The notes beneath the pieces were generated by a model. The model was not told the DNA's origin, ran no database searches, and was given only the letters and a program-made list of their open reading frames with translations. From assembly GCF_037031285.1 (NCBI RefSeq), contig NZ_JAYEZO010000001.1:1-64000 (forward strand): DNA of 64,000 bases. Reading direction: 5' to 3'. The DNA is from Halobellus sp. LT62 (GTDB taxonomy: Archaea > Halobacteriota > Halobacteria > Halobacteriales > Haloferacaceae). Positions 47,063-58,400 of this stretch are shown here, in pieces. A program made the position numbers and the translations under genes. How positions within the stretch are numbered: position 1 is the stretch's first letter; each line of letters begins with the position of its first letter.

Positions 47063-50000
47063 ATGAACGATAGTACGGAACCAACCAGGAAGGTAGGGCG
47101 ACATCTCAAAAGTAACGATTTCCCAATGTCATCGGGGAATCAAAACCGGACGGACCCAACCCCATATGATGCCATCGGCGCATCGATTCTGAACGACGCT
47201 CTCACGCGGGCCCGAGGCCGACACCAGCCGTATTGCGTCTCTGAGGAACCCAAACGCAAGTACTACGTCTCGAACCTCGCGCCCACACACGGCGTAACCG
47301 ATACCGAGGAGTTCGTCTCGCAAATCAAGCCCAGTGCCCTCACGATGGACTTCCGCCCCGCAAACGACGAGGCGATGCTCGATCCCCTCGACATCGAGTT
47401 CGACCTCTACTACCCGAGCTACCCCACTTTCGAGGAGTATCAGACTATCGTTTCCCGGTCGCGACGCGCCGCCAAGCTCCAAGAAGCTGACACCGACGAA
47501 GCCCCTGAAGACGTAGATGACACAGACATCGATACAGAGGACCTCTACCGCCTCGATGAGGATTTTCACCGTCGCGTTGACATTCGGATCTCTACGACGC
47601 TCGACCTCTCGCAACCCGCTGATGAACGTGAACGCATTACGGGCCTCATTCGAGACGAAGTCGATACGGCACTAAACGCAGCGACCGAGGACGTTTTCGC
47701 TACCCGGGATACCGTCGACCCCGAGGATTGGGAGAACTCCTCCCTCGACCTCCACGATCTCGACGAGGACGAGTTCCAGACAGTCATCGATTCGTTCAAC
47801 CCTGTGTCGTCGGACGACTTCCGATGGGCCGTCTCGTTCGGTATCGAGCATCGGGGCGATGAGGTCGCCCTACGGTTAATGAATGAACCTGTCGGCGCGG
47901 AAGAAGAGGAGGCAGGTGCAGATGAGCCGCATATCTTCAACCCCAAAATCGCGACAGAGGCGACGCTCAAGAAGTACGAATTCAACCTCGGCCCCGACGA
48001 CTACCGATTTGACCAGTTCATCTGGGCGAAGGGCCACAACTGCTCGACGACCGTGGATGCGCTTGATGAGGATGCCCAACGGTTCCGCGTCAGCACCACT
48101 GCCACACCGAGCGCGCCAGTCTTCGAGTTCGAGTTCAACACCGACCACGATACGCGATTCAAAGCACTCGCTGGCGACAGCTCTAGCGTCACCACGATCG
48201 AAGTGCTGGAAGATATCTCCTCGGGAATGGACAACTATCTGGGGGAGTGGCGTGGTTCGAAGAAAGCAGAGTTCGAGCGCGAGTACGGAGCGGAATCCGA
48301 CGAGATGGACGAGTTTGTCGCCGCCGCCGATAACTTCGAGGAAGAGATGTCGCGGTTTAACGCGGGTGTCGAACTGCTCCGCAATGAGGAGGACGTGCGC
48401 CGAGCGTTTCAGATGATGAATCGCGTCAACAATACCGTCCATAACGAGAAGGCTGATGACTTCGACTCGTGGAGACTCTTCCAACTGGTATTCATCGTCT
48501 CAAACCTCCCTAGCATCGTCACTCGCGACCCCGACCCACGTTTCGAGCGTTACGAGACACAGTACGATGATATGGCCGAGGTGCTATGGTTCCCTACCGG
48601 CGGCGGCAAGACCGAGGCATACCTTGGCCTCGTGTTGTTCAACCTGTTCTTCGACCGGATGCGCGGGAAAGAAAATGGCGTCACCGCGTGGATTCGCTTC
48701 CCGCTTCGCCTGCTCTCCCGCCAGCAGAAACAGCGGTTTATGGAGGCGATGCTGGAGGCCGACGCAATCCGTCGTGCTCCTGAGGACGATGGCGGCCTCG
48801 ATGCCAAGGGAAAGCCGTTCTCTCTTGGGTACTTCGTCGGGTCGCGCGACTCTCCGAACGACATCGGGAAAAACAACGACCTCGACGAGGACTACCGCGC
48901 GAGCCAAGAGAAGCTCGAAGAGGACTGTAAGCATCTCGATGAGTGCCCGCTCTGCGGGAGCAACGTGAACGTTCGCTACGACGAGACGGCCAACAGCGTC
49001 TACCACTACTGTACCGAGAGTTCCCTTCCCGATAGCGAGGACTGCGTGGGCCGCCTTCCTATATACGTCACCGACCACGACATTTACCGCTACACGCCGA
49101 GCATCCTGCTGGGATCGCTCGACAAAATCGCGGTAATGGGAATGCAGCCGCTGTTCGCCAATCTACTCGGCAACTTCACCACGGAGTGCCCCGCCCACGG
49201 CATTGGATACTCCGGGCGTTGTCCTGAGAACCATCTCTGCGATTACGAAAACGACTCTGAGGAGTTCATCGACATCGATCCAGGCGTCCGCGACCATAAC
49301 CGCCGCGACGAGGTGGAATACTTCGACCCTGTGCCGACGCTCCACCTCGTGGACGAGGTTCACCTGCTCAATGAGGAACTTGGCGCGTTCGCCAGCCACT
49401 ACGAGACGATGTACCTCTCACTGTGCGAGAAGCTGTACGACGTAACGCCGAAAGTCCTGACCTCGACAGCGACCATCGCGGAGTACGAGCGGCAGATTCG
49501 CAATCTGTTCCAGGTGGAGGCGACGCGATTCCCCGAGGAGGGGCCCGATCTCGGGGAAACGTTCTACGGCGAACTTTCCGAGAGTGATGTTGAGCGGGAG
49601 TACCACGGACTTACACCAAACAACCGCACCCACCTGTACGCAGTGCTAGACCTCGTGAAGATCTACCACGAGGTCATCCGTGACTACTACGACGAACAGC
49701 CGGAGATGGTGGCGTTGCACGCTGGTCTCGATCCGACGGACATCAACGATCTTGACGATACGGTCGCGAGCGTGTTGGACGCCTACGAGACCTCACTGGT
49801 GTACTTCACAAACAAGCGCGAGAAGGACACCTATCGGAAGAACATCCGCAAGCAGATCAACGACGAGATGCGTGAGGATGGGTACACGCCACCGCTGGAA
49901 GCTCGGCAGTTAACGGCGGATACCCGTGATGACGACACGCTCCCGCGTCTAGAACGTGAGGGCGAGTTTGCGGACTACTCGTTTGATGAGCGCATCGACA

Positions 50001-50797
50001 CGGTCCCCGCCACGTCGTTCGTCGGCCACGGCATCGACGTTGACCGCTTCAACTTTATGCTGTTCTTCGGCTACCCGAGCCAGACATTCCAGTACATCCA
50101 AGCGTCCTCGCGCGTCGGGCGGCAAGAGGGGGTCCCTGGCCATGTGCTGGACGTGTTCCGCCCGTTCGACAAGCGTGACCGCCACCGCTACAAGTACTTC
50201 GAGAAGCTCCACGAGTACTTGTCGCGTACCGTGGAGCCGGTGCCTATCGACCGCTGGGCGAAGTTCGCCGTCGAAAAGACGTTCCCCGGTATCCTGATGG
50301 CCATCCTTATCCAGTACTACCGCCCGCTGATGTACCGGAAGACGGACGCTAGCGGCGATCCCATCACTATCACAGCCAACGGGAAGACAAAGCGGGCGAA
50401 CGTTCAATCCGCGAACCATCTCTACGAAATGATGAACAACGACGCGGACTTCCCCGAACTCACGAAGAACGCTCTAGCTGAGCTGCTCACAGATGCCTAT
50501 GTCCTGCGGGATAAACCGACGTATATCGACTATATGCCCGTGGACGCGGACGGCAACTCAGGGCTATACACAAACCAGTACTTCCGCGAGCAGGTCATCG
50601 AAGGGCACGCGGGCCAGCCCAGCCGTCTCGATCGAATCTGGCGCGAGTGGAACAATAAGCTCGACACCGAGATGGACACACCGGAGTTCCCCGGTGATGA
50701 GGGACCGATGATAAGTCTCCGCGACATCGGGAAGAGTGCAAAAATCACCAACAACGACTATCACGAGGAATTCATCGAGGCTCTCACCCGCGCCTGA
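47063..50797 (+). CDS. drmA: DISARM helicase DrmA
   Basis: A 1244-residue SF2-type helicase. Walker A-like PTGGGKTEAY (about residues 511-520), DEVH box LHLVDEVHLL (about 760), motif III LTSTATI, and motif VI YIQASSRVGRQ (about 1010). A zinc-binding cluster CPLCGSN... is inserted after the first helicase segment (about residue 630), as in DISARM DrmA. With DrmB it forms the DNA-sensing core that loads on incoming DNA. A Shine-Dalgarno AAGGAG precedes the ATG at 47063; ATG 47126 is an alternative. Confidence 0.88.
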   Translation: MNDSTEPTRKVGRHLKSNDFPMSSGNQNRTDPTPYDAIGASILNDALTRARGRHQPYCVSEEPKRKYYVSNLAPTHGVTDTEEFVSQIKPSALTMDFRPANDEAMLDPLDIEFDLYYPSYPTFEEYQTIVSRSRRAAKLQEADTDEAPEDVDDTDIDTEDLYRLDEDFHRRVDIRISTTLDLSQPADERERITGLIRDEVDTALNAATEDVFATRDTVDPEDWENSSLDLHDLDEDEFQTVIDSFNPVSSDDFRWAVSFGIEHRGDEVALRLMNEPVGAEEEEAGADEPHIFNPKIATEATLKKYEFNLGPDDYRFDQFIWAKGHNCSTTVDALDEDAQRFRVSTTATPSAPVFEFEFNTDHDTRFKALAGDSSSVTTIEVLEDISSGMDNYLGEWRGSKKAEFEREYGAESDEMDEFVAAADNFEEEMSRFNAGVELLRNEEDVRRAFQMMNRVNNTVHNEKADDFDSWRLFQLVFIVSNLPSIVTRDPDPRFERYETQYDDMAEVLWFPTGGGKTEAYLGLVLFNLFFDRMRGKENGVTAWIRFPLRLLSRQQKQRFMEAMLEADAIRRAPEDDGGLDAKGKPFSLGYFVGSRDSPNDIGKNNDLDEDYRASQEKLEEDCKHLDECPLCGSNVNVRYDETANSVYHYCTESSLPDSEDCVGRLPIYVTDHDIYRYTPSILLGSLDKIAVMGMQPLFANLLGNFTTECPAHGIGYSGRCPENHLCDYENDSEEFIDIDPGVRDHNRRDEVEYFDPVPTLHLVDEVHLLNEELGAFASHYETMYLSLCEKLYDVTPKVLTSTATIAEYERQIRNLFQVEATRFPEEGPDLGETFYGELSESDVEREYHGLTPNNRTHLYAVLDLVKIYHEVIRDYYDEQPEMVALHAGLDPTDINDLDDTVASVLDAYETSLVYFTNKREKDTYRKNIRKQINDEMREDGYTPPLEARQLTADTRDDDTLPRLEREGEFADYSFDERIDTVPATSFVGHGIDVDRFNFMLFFGYPSQTFQYIQASSRVGRQEGVPGHVLDVFRPFDKRDRHRYKYFEKLHEYLSRTVEPVPIDRWAKFAVEKTFPGILMAILIQYYRPLMYRKTDASGDPITITANGKTKRANVQSANHLYEMMNNDADFPELTKNALAELLTDAYVLRDKPTYIDYMPVDADGNSGLYTNQYFREQVIEGHAGQPSRLDRIWREWNNKLDTEMDTPEFPGDEGPMISLRDIGKSAKITNNDYHEEFIEALTRA

Positions 50798-50825
50798 ATT
50801 TGACTCATTAAGGAAATACAATAGG

Positions 50826-52877
50826 ATGTCCGACAACAAGACGATGGAACGGTCCCAGTCGAAGTTCATTTATGACTACCTGCCGTGGAATACCTTCAAC
50901 CACGCGCATAACAACCTCAGCGGACGCATCGCAGGGTTATCGCCCGAACTCAACGAATACGGGCAGAAAGTGGAGCTTGACCTACCGAAGAGCTATCTCA
51001 TCAGTCGTATCCACCGCCACGTCTCGAAGTGGCCCAACGCCGAGTCAATCCGCGACGACCTCACGTACGCGAACACGGAGCTTGTGAAGCCCGGGTGGGC
51101 GAACTACCTCGTCTACCCGCTCACATTTGAGTGCGATGACTGCGGATCAGTCACAAAGTACTCACGCGATGATATGGACGCGATGGCTAGTGAAGCCAAC
51201 GACGCTAGGGGGCTTGCGGTCTGCCAGAATCCGAACTGCGGTGAACAGCTCTCAGACCGCGATCAGTTGCCGTTCGTCGCTGTCTGCGAGTGCGGTGCGA
51301 TAGACGAACTCAACGTCCCAGAGTGCTGTGGCGCGGGGATGCAGTTCAACCGCCCTACGACCCAGATGGGCTCGTGGCACTGGCAGTGTGCCGTCAATCC
51401 CAGCTTATGTGCCACCAAGTCGTTCTACGCAACGCCTGTTTATTGCCCGAACGGTGACTGCGATAACCAAGATATGGAGGTAATGAACCACACCTCCAGT
51501 AGCGCGTTCTACCCTCAGGTCAAGAACCTGATAAACGTCCAGCCGCAACTTGACGATCTCCACTCCAGTGAACACTATCAGGCCCGTATCGTCTCCGACT
51601 ACCTCCTCGGTGACGAGGACGCTGAACCGTCTGAACATGAGAAGCGACAGGTTGCGAACGACATCTTGGGGGGTGGCGCGGCCCTGCTGAGTGCAGATGA
51701 GGAAGAGGCCCAAGAAGCAATAGAGAAGGCGAAATCCCGTCTTATGATAGATGTACAGGAACACCGCGAAGAGACAGAAGACTGGCTTCAAACTACCTTC
51801 GACGACGAGCCTCGAACGAGTCTTGCAGAGGAATTGTATGAGTTCCTGAGCGTCGTCAGTCCCGAGTATGCACCTGCTAGCGGCATCGAATCTGTCTCGT
51901 ATCAGGAGATGGTGGATAACGACGCTAACGAAACCCATCTCTCGCTCCCGAAGGTACGCAAGTACAACCAAGTCCGCGAAGAACTGAACTTCGCGGAGGT
52001 GCGACTCATCAAGGACTTTCCTATTACTGCTGCCACATACGGGTATACACGCACTGCTCCGAATCCACCCGGTGAGAACCGGAATCCAGCCGGGGGCGAC
52101 ACCGAGGAGGAGGGCCGACGTGGAGAGAACAGTGACGAGAGTGGAGAGGATGGTAGCGATGGAGACAAGAACGAACGTCCTGTCGAACTGAACCTGTTCC
52201 GTACGGGAGACTACTCCGCACCTCAAATATTCGCCCAGACGAACGACGCTGAGGCGGTACTCGTCCAGTTCGACCTCGAAAAGGTGCTTGTGTGGCTCGA
52301 CGAGAACGACCTGTTCGACGCTCCCAGCGGACTCTCCGCAACTGTCACGATGCCCGACACCGATGATGAGGAGGCGATGCGACGCTGGTTCATTGCCAAT
52401 ATCAACCCTCCGGGACGCTACGAAGCGCTCCACGACGATGCCCCGGCTGGCACGTCTGAGTGTGTTACCCGTCACTGCTACACGCTTCTGAACACCACGG
52501 CGCACCTGTTCATCAACGGAATGGGGGCACTAGCAGGGCACCAGCGCGAGTCTCTCGTGGAACACCTGATGCCCCGCACGATGAGCTTCATCGTCTACAA
52601 ACGCCCCGACACTGACTTCGCGCTCGGCTCACTGTGGACGCTATTCGAGGAGCAGTTCGACGATTTCAGTGAACACCTCGACGAACTGTACGACTGCTCA
52701 TATGACCCAGTGTGCCTACACGATGAAAATGGGGCCTGCGAGGACTGCTTGTACCTCGCCGCCATCAGTACCGAGAACGCAAACCACAACCTAGGTCGCG
52801 GCACGTTCTACGGCGGAAACTTCGATGGGCGTGATCTGACGGGATACAAAGACATCTCGCTCAACGGAGGCGCATAG
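50826..52877 (+). CDS. drmB: DISARM protein DrmB (DUF1998)
   Basis: A 683-residue protein with several zinc knuckles (CDDCGSV, CQNPNCGEQL, CECGAIDELNVPECCG, CPNGDC) and a C-terminal DUF1998 domain containing HCYTLLNTTAHLFI and CSYDPVCLHDENGACEDCLY. DrmB partners DrmA. An acidic low-complexity segment (about 420-460, EEEGRRGENSDESGEDGSDG) separates the halves. ATG at 50826 follows the drmA stop by 28 nt. Confidence 0.86.
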   Translation: MSDNKTMERSQSKFIYDYLPWNTFNHAHNNLSGRIAGLSPELNEYGQKVELDLPKSYLISRIHRHVSKWPNAESIRDDLTYANTELVKPGWANYLVYPLTFECDDCGSVTKYSRDDMDAMASEANDARGLAVCQNPNCGEQLSDRDQLPFVAVCECGAIDELNVPECCGAGMQFNRPTTQMGSWHWQCAVNPSLCATKSFYATPVYCPNGDCDNQDMEVMNHTSSSAFYPQVKNLINVQPQLDDLHSSEHYQARIVSDYLLGDEDAEPSEHEKRQVANDILGGGAALLSADEEEAQEAIEKAKSRLMIDVQEHREETEDWLQTTFDDEPRTSLAEELYEFLSVVSPEYAPASGIESVSYQEMVDNDANETHLSLPKVRKYNQVREELNFAEVRLIKDFPITAATYGYTRTAPNPPGENRNPAGGDTEEEGRRGENSDESGEDGSDGDKNERPVELNLFRTGDYSAPQIFAQTNDAEAVLVQFDLEKVLVWLDENDLFDAPSGLSATVTMPDTDDEEAMRRWFIANINPPGRYEALHDDAPAGTSECVTRHCYTLLNTTAHLFINGMGALAGHQRESLVEHLMPRTMSFIVYKRPDTDFALGSLWTLFEEQFDDFSEHLDELYDCSYDPVCLHDENGACEDCLYLAAISTENANHNLGRGTFYGGNFDGRDLTGYKDISLNGGA

Positions 52878-52977
52878 CTCTCTCCGCCAGCGAGGGAGAA
52901 GAGATGATCTCTACTTTCACCGATCCACCGGTATTTACCGTCAGTGACTATTGAATCTCTGTATCTCATTACTACAT

Positions 52978-53832
52978 ATGCCCACAAATCACCTCGATCC
53001 CGATGCTGACGCACTGCTCGAAACGGCCAGAATAATTAATCAGTCCGTCTCCCCGGCACATCTTGACAGCGTGCGAGCAAGCCTCGAATACCTCTACCAC
53101 GGCGACGGCGACGTGACGCCCGAGTCGCTCCAAGACACCACCCACTGCAATCTCTCAACGACCGAGTCTGAGAATATTGTCTACCAACTCGCTGTGGAAA
53201 ATATCGTCACAAAGGATCATATAAACGAGCCCGCTCTACGTTCGGCCTTCACCGGGGCACGACTGCTGGCCGCACAGGCCCCCGAGCCTGAGAACACTAT
53301 TGTCGCCACAATCCCTGATGACGACGCACTCGATGCTTGGATGTTCGAAGCCCTTCACGGCAACATACTTGAACTCATTCGTTCTGCCGAGGATACCCTC
53401 GTGTTGATGAGTCCCTTCCTTAGCGAAGACGCGTATAACCGTCTCCGCCCCGCCCTCGTCACGGCGGCTGACAACGGGGCGGATATCACGCTCATCACGC
53501 GGTACCTCACCTACGGCGACGAGGACTATAACCGCGAATTCGTCCGTGCCGTACTAAACGATGACCGTCTCGCTCCTCAAGTAACAACTTACGAGTACAT
53601 CGATGACTCCACATGGACTACGTTCCATGCGAAGGTCGTTATTGCAGATGGCGTCAGGGCATATCTAGGTACAGCAAACCTGACTCATAAGGGTCTCGGG
53701 GGAAATCTGGAGCTAGGAGTGATATTCCGTGATGAGACCGCCCCCCGACTCACGGAACTGGTTGAAGCTCTTCGCGCGTCGGAGTACCTTCACGAAGTTT
53801 CCCTCAGAAGGAGCCAATTTAATCGGTTGTGA
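52978..53832 (+). CDS. drmC: DISARM phospholipase D-like protein DrmC
   Basis: A 284-residue PLD-superfamily protein with one clear HKD motif, FHAKVVIADGVRAYLGTANL (His at about 216), followed by the expected conserved Gly/Asn. A winged-helix-like N-terminal half is seen. Single-HKD proteins of this family dimerise and can be nucleases. In DISARM, DrmC is reported as dispensable for some phages. Own promoter possible at about 52930 (GGTATTTACC). Confidence 0.85.
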   Translation: MPTNHLDPDADALLETARIINQSVSPAHLDSVRASLEYLYHGDGDVTPESLQDTTHCNLSTTESENIVYQLAVENIVTKDHINEPALRSAFTGARLLAAQAPEPENTIVATIPDDDALDAWMFEALHGNILELIRSAEDTLVLMSPFLSEDAYNRLRPALVTAADNGADITLITRYLTYGDEDYNREFVRAVLNDDRLAPQVTTYEYIDDSTWTTFHAKVVIADGVRAYLGTANLTHKGLGGNLELGVIFRDETAPRLTELVEALRASEYLHEVSLRRSQFNRL

Positions 53833-54041
53833 GCAGTTTCTATCCTCGCTCTTGCATAGGTGATTGTTGATACCACTGAAGTAGTAGCCTTGGAGTCGAA
53901 GAGGACAAGGGTACCGAGTCAGCGGACCCCGAACGGATGATTCAGCTCGATATAATTGGTCGAAACCGGTGGTCGCGGAGTTTCCTTATAAATCCGATAG
54001 CGTGACCGTGTTAGCTGTCCCATCACCAGTATGTAGTTCGT

Positions 54042-55418
54042 CTAATTAGTTTGCTGGGCCTTCTCTACTGGTCCGGTAGGATACCTCTCTTTTTTCCAAC
54101 GTCGAGCTCCTTCAATTTCTTCAAGAATACTATCCTTTTCCGCCCTTTCTTCTTTCACGCCCTTTTCAGCCATTTTAAGTTGACCTTTGTCATTGAGACC
54201 GCGTTTCAGAACACCTAGAATTTCCCTCCGACTGTATTTGCCTCTACGCAGTGAGAGCATCCTCTCGATGGATAAGAATAGCAATTGTCGCAGCAGGTTC
54301 ACATCACGAACATACACTGGGGACTCAATTCCAGAGTGAACGATTTCATTCCTTTTTTCGGCCAGGTCTTCCGTTATTGATTCGAGTATTTCGAGATCGA
54401 ACTCATCATAAACTAAGGGGAGAGTCCGCTCTAATGCTTCCTTAGATTTCGCTCCACGGTTATGGAGGGTAATCTCTTCGAGGCCGCGCCAATAATAGAG
54501 AAATGCATTCTCATTAGTTGTTGCTGTCAGCCCTGATTGGAGAGCCCTAAACGCATCTGCAATATTGGAATCGACCTCTTCAGTGGCTGCTTCCATAGGG
54601 AACTGCCGTAGAGAGTCAAAATCAGACCCAAAACCTCGTGGTAAGCGGAGTCCACTGTATGATTCGTAGCGTGCGCCGATATGATAGTCGTAATACTCGC
54701 CTTCCTCCATCACAAGATAAACGCCGGGCCGTACAAACGCTTCAGGTAACGTCCGATCCAAGGAACGAAGCTCTTCTAACGCGGTCTGATCCAAACTCGA
54801 GTCTATTGCAGTGAAATTGAGCTTCCCGAGAATGATGTCTAGGTCCTGGCTCAGCAAAGAGATCGCAATCTTACTGTCGCGAGCTTTAGTTTCGAACTCA
54901 TAGAAAACATTGTGGCGGCTGGAAATAAGTCTCTCTGAAGAATCCTGAATAAATTCATTGTAAGATTGGTTATTATTGATTGTCTCCGAGGGGTTCTTCG
55001 CTTCTTCATTTAGCTCATCCCACTGATCCTCCTCGAGCTTTCGGATTGTTGTTGTGTTAGCACTGATAGTCCGTGGTGCGGTTTCATTCCCTCTCTCTCG
55101 AATGTTGAGAGGGAACACAATTCGGAACCGTCTCGTTGGAGTGGAAGAAAGTGTAGTTCGTAGTTCTTTCTGAAATGCGCCAGTGACATTCTCATTATCC
55201 TGATTTGCTTCATTCAATGATTGGTGAATAAGAAGTTCCAAGTGTTCTTCTTCAAGCTGTTCGTCAACCTGCTCCCATTTCCGAACCTCAGAACAAAGTC
55301 GGCGAAGAAGAAGTGCATATTCGTCGGTTCCATCACTGACGACTGGTTCATCACCCTCTGGAAGTTGTAGAATTGCCCGCTCAACACACTCGTTTACGGT
55401 GAGCCCGTTTCCGCTCAT
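54042..55418 (-). CDS. HEPN-domain (ApeA-like) protein coupled to adenine methyltransferase
   Basis: A 458-residue protein. Residues about 300-400 form a HEPN-like helical domain with the RNase-type motif R-x4-H (Arg356-NEIV-His361, in EKRNEIVHSGIES) and the ApeA-like segment YYWRGLEEITLHNRGAKSKE. HEPN toxins usually cut RNA to abort infection. The N-terminal 290 residues are unrecognised. The gene overlaps the methyltransferase stop by 4 nt (ATGA). Base composition is clearly AT-richer than drmA-drmC. Confidence 0.65.
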   Translation of the reverse strand: MSGNGLTVNECVERAILQLPEGDEPVVSDGTDEYALLLRRLCSEVRKWEQVDEQLEEEHLELLIHQSLNEANQDNENVTGAFQKELRTTLSSTPTRRFRIVFPLNIRERGNETAPRTISANTTTIRKLEEDQWDELNEEAKNPSETINNNQSYNEFIQDSSERLISSRHNVFYEFETKARDSKIAISLLSQDLDIILGKLNFTAIDSSLDQTALEELRSLDRTLPEAFVRPGVYLVMEEGEYYDYHIGARYESYSGLRLPRGFGSDFDSLRQFPMEAATEEVDSNIADAFRALQSGLTATTNENAFLYYWRGLEEITLHNRGAKSKEALERTLPLVYDEFDLEILESITEDLAEKRNEIVHSGIESPVYVRDVNLLRQLLFLSIERMLSLRRGKYSRREILGVLKRGLNDKGQLKMAEKGVKEERAEKDSILEEIEGARRWKKERYPTGPVEKAQQTN

Positions 55419-58400
55419 AGTTCTCTCCTCCCTAAGCCCTCAAATTGATCGAGAACTTCATCCATATATCTGTCATCCATAACACGAGGGGACCGCACCA
55501 TTTGGAACGAATCTATGACGGACCTAACAATATCACTATCTTTGAATCCATAGGCTCGGAAGACGGAAGCGTCGATTATAGCCTGTGTGGTTCTTCGCTC
55601 AGCCTCATCATATAGGGGAGTGATATTGAGATCGTCCCTAAGCGAGGCAAAGGAGTCACCATAACAATTGAGCTGAGCAGCGGATTCCCAAATGAGGTCA
55701 AACCAAGGAGTATTATTCGTTAGTCGAGGTACTTGGGATTCCTTAATGAGGTAGTCAGAGAGATGGGTTTCTACTTTTGTTCGTATCAGGTAATCGAATG
55801 GAATACTGTTTAGAAAACCCAGAAGACAAAAGAGCTCCTTGGGGTGGTACGTCGACCTGAAGAGGCTGTCTGGTGTCGTGGTACCTATCTGATGCTCTTG
55901 GCGACGCCAGTCATACGGATGGATCGTATGTAATGTATTTAGACACACGACATCCGGAGGAATTACCGACGCGATAACGGTCCGCTCATTGTGTGAACTG
56001 GCAACATCACGGTAAGCAATACGATATTCATCAAACGGCATCGGAACCTCGTTTTGATCAAGTGTCGTACCATCCCCAAAGGATACCTCCGGAGAGTCAA
56101 CTATAACGTCAGCAAATCGCCTCTCTAGTTCGCGGAGCTCGCGTTCTCGTATTCGCGTCTTAGCACTTGGTTTATCCTCATCTTCACTAACGCCCCAGTA
56201 TGAAGGGCCGTCTAAATCGAAGAAGGTGCGGTCGTGGACGAATTGATAGATATTTCGGCCACCGTAGATTGGGTAAGATCCATACTCTTCTTTTTCAAAC
56301 AGATACTCCGCTTCTCGTGCTTGATTCAGCCCTCTAAACGTTTCAATATCCCAGCCCAAGTCATCTGATAAAGATCTATGCTGGACGATCTTTCGCAGGC
56401 TCTGAAGGTCATTTTCCCTTTCTACCGCCGGGAAAGAGAACCGATTTGGAGAGTATTCTCTGATTGTCTCAGGAGAGATCTCCAGAAGTGAATCAGAGGG
56501 TGAATCGAGGATATCTAAAGTTGTCTGACGGAATTTCGTCTTGATTACACCTGTTTCCTCTGAACTTTGAAATTGGAGGAGACCAAACCGAAGCTGCCGA
56601 TGGAGATCTGGAAAAATACCATGATTTTCGAACCCAATAGCGTAATCAACCTTTGTATTCCTGAGAAGATAATCACGCAGAGTGGTGTGATTTGTGCCAG
56701 AGAATATCTCATCTGGGATTAACATCGAGACGACACCTTCGTCATCTACAATTGCTTGTGCTCTTTCTATGAACAGGGAACTCAAATTCTTGGATTGGTT
56801 TCCCTGAAGCTGATACGATCCACTCTTATGGAAATATTCCTGTTGGTGTTCGATTTCTGTCGTACCACCAGTACCGGTAGAAGACCCGCTAATTGTTTCT
56901 CTGAGGTCTAACCAAGGTGGATTGCTGACTACTACATCGAACCCACCTCCTGCGATGATGTCGGGGAAGACAAGGTACCAGTGGAAAGGGTGAAACGTAT
57001 CCTGCATATCTTCGTCTGAGAATTCCTGGGAGACCATTTCAGAAAGCTGGTTCTGGAAGTCCTGATCAACGCTCCCTTCTAACTCAGATAACATCGATTC
57101 TATTCGTGTGATCTGACTCGAATCGGTTGACACTCCTTCACGATAATCTGCCAGTGACTGACGAAGATTAGCATAATTCTGATGATCTGTAGTTAGCCGC
57201 GTCTGAAAATCCTCCGTGACAGCCTCTCCTGGATCTACAAACCCAATTAGACTGTTCCCCCTCCAGAAATTAAGCTCAGACTGGAGTTGTAGAGAGCGTG
57301 ATTGAAGTTGTTCCTGATCAGTGACAGCTGATAAAAGCGAAAGGTTGAGTCGAAACTGGGTTAGTTCCTTAGCCACTGGGTTCAGATCTACGCCGTGTAG
57401 ATTCCGGCGGGTTGCTACCTCTTTTGCCAAAAGAATTCTATCAATATTGGATTGATAGTCCGGGAGTTCGTCAGTTCTAGAGGAATCACCTGATTCGAGT
57501 ATGTCAAAACACTCTATGTAAATATCCGAGAGCAAATCAAGCCCTCGTTCAACGAACGAACCGCTTCCAACTGCAGGATCGACAATATGAAAGTCCGATA
57601 AAACATCAAAGTACAAATATTCGATTTGTTCTGTGGTTCCTTCTTCGAATACCTGCTCTATCGAGTCATATTCGCCATTGATTGTGATATTGAATTTTGT
57701 AAGGAGATTCTTTTCAACCGATTCTTGCACTACAAACTGAGCAAGACGCTCTGGTGTGTGGTATGTGCCACTTCCTTGCTTATTGATATACCGCTCCAAA
57801 GCATAGCCAATGACCCGGGGCGTTATCCACGTAGTGCGTCTGAGATTATACTCCCTAGCGATGTGCCAGTCCCATTCATCAAGGAACGTAAGAACATTCT
57901 CAAATAGCTCGTTTACTTTTTTAGTAGAAGCAGCCGGACGGATTTGTGGATGTTCCTCCTCGATTGGCCCCTTCTCGAAGAGGAAATTATCAAGGAAGGG
58001 TTCTACTGACGGAGTCGTATCAGAGGGTAATTCACCACGGAACAACGGCGAATAGAACTCATCAAAGACATTTCGTCCCGAGTACGATATTTGTCCATGT
58101 TTGTCCTCAAGATGTTTTTCGTCAAGAACCCCCATTTGCTGGAGGAGATACAAGTATATAACCCGGTTAAGCGAGCGTTGCGCATAATGACGCCGAGAGT
58201 CTAGATCAAGAGTTCCAGGGACAGAGATTTGGCTTGTGAACTCTTCTATAACGGATTGATATTCTTTTGTGAATTCCTCAACCACGTCCAAATCAGAATA
58301 GATCCGATTGAGAGACTCGCCATCGTATCCTTCAATTCGATTAAGCCGCTCGATCAACGTTCGTGAGCCAGTTCCTTCCTCAGCAACTTCCTGCATATCG

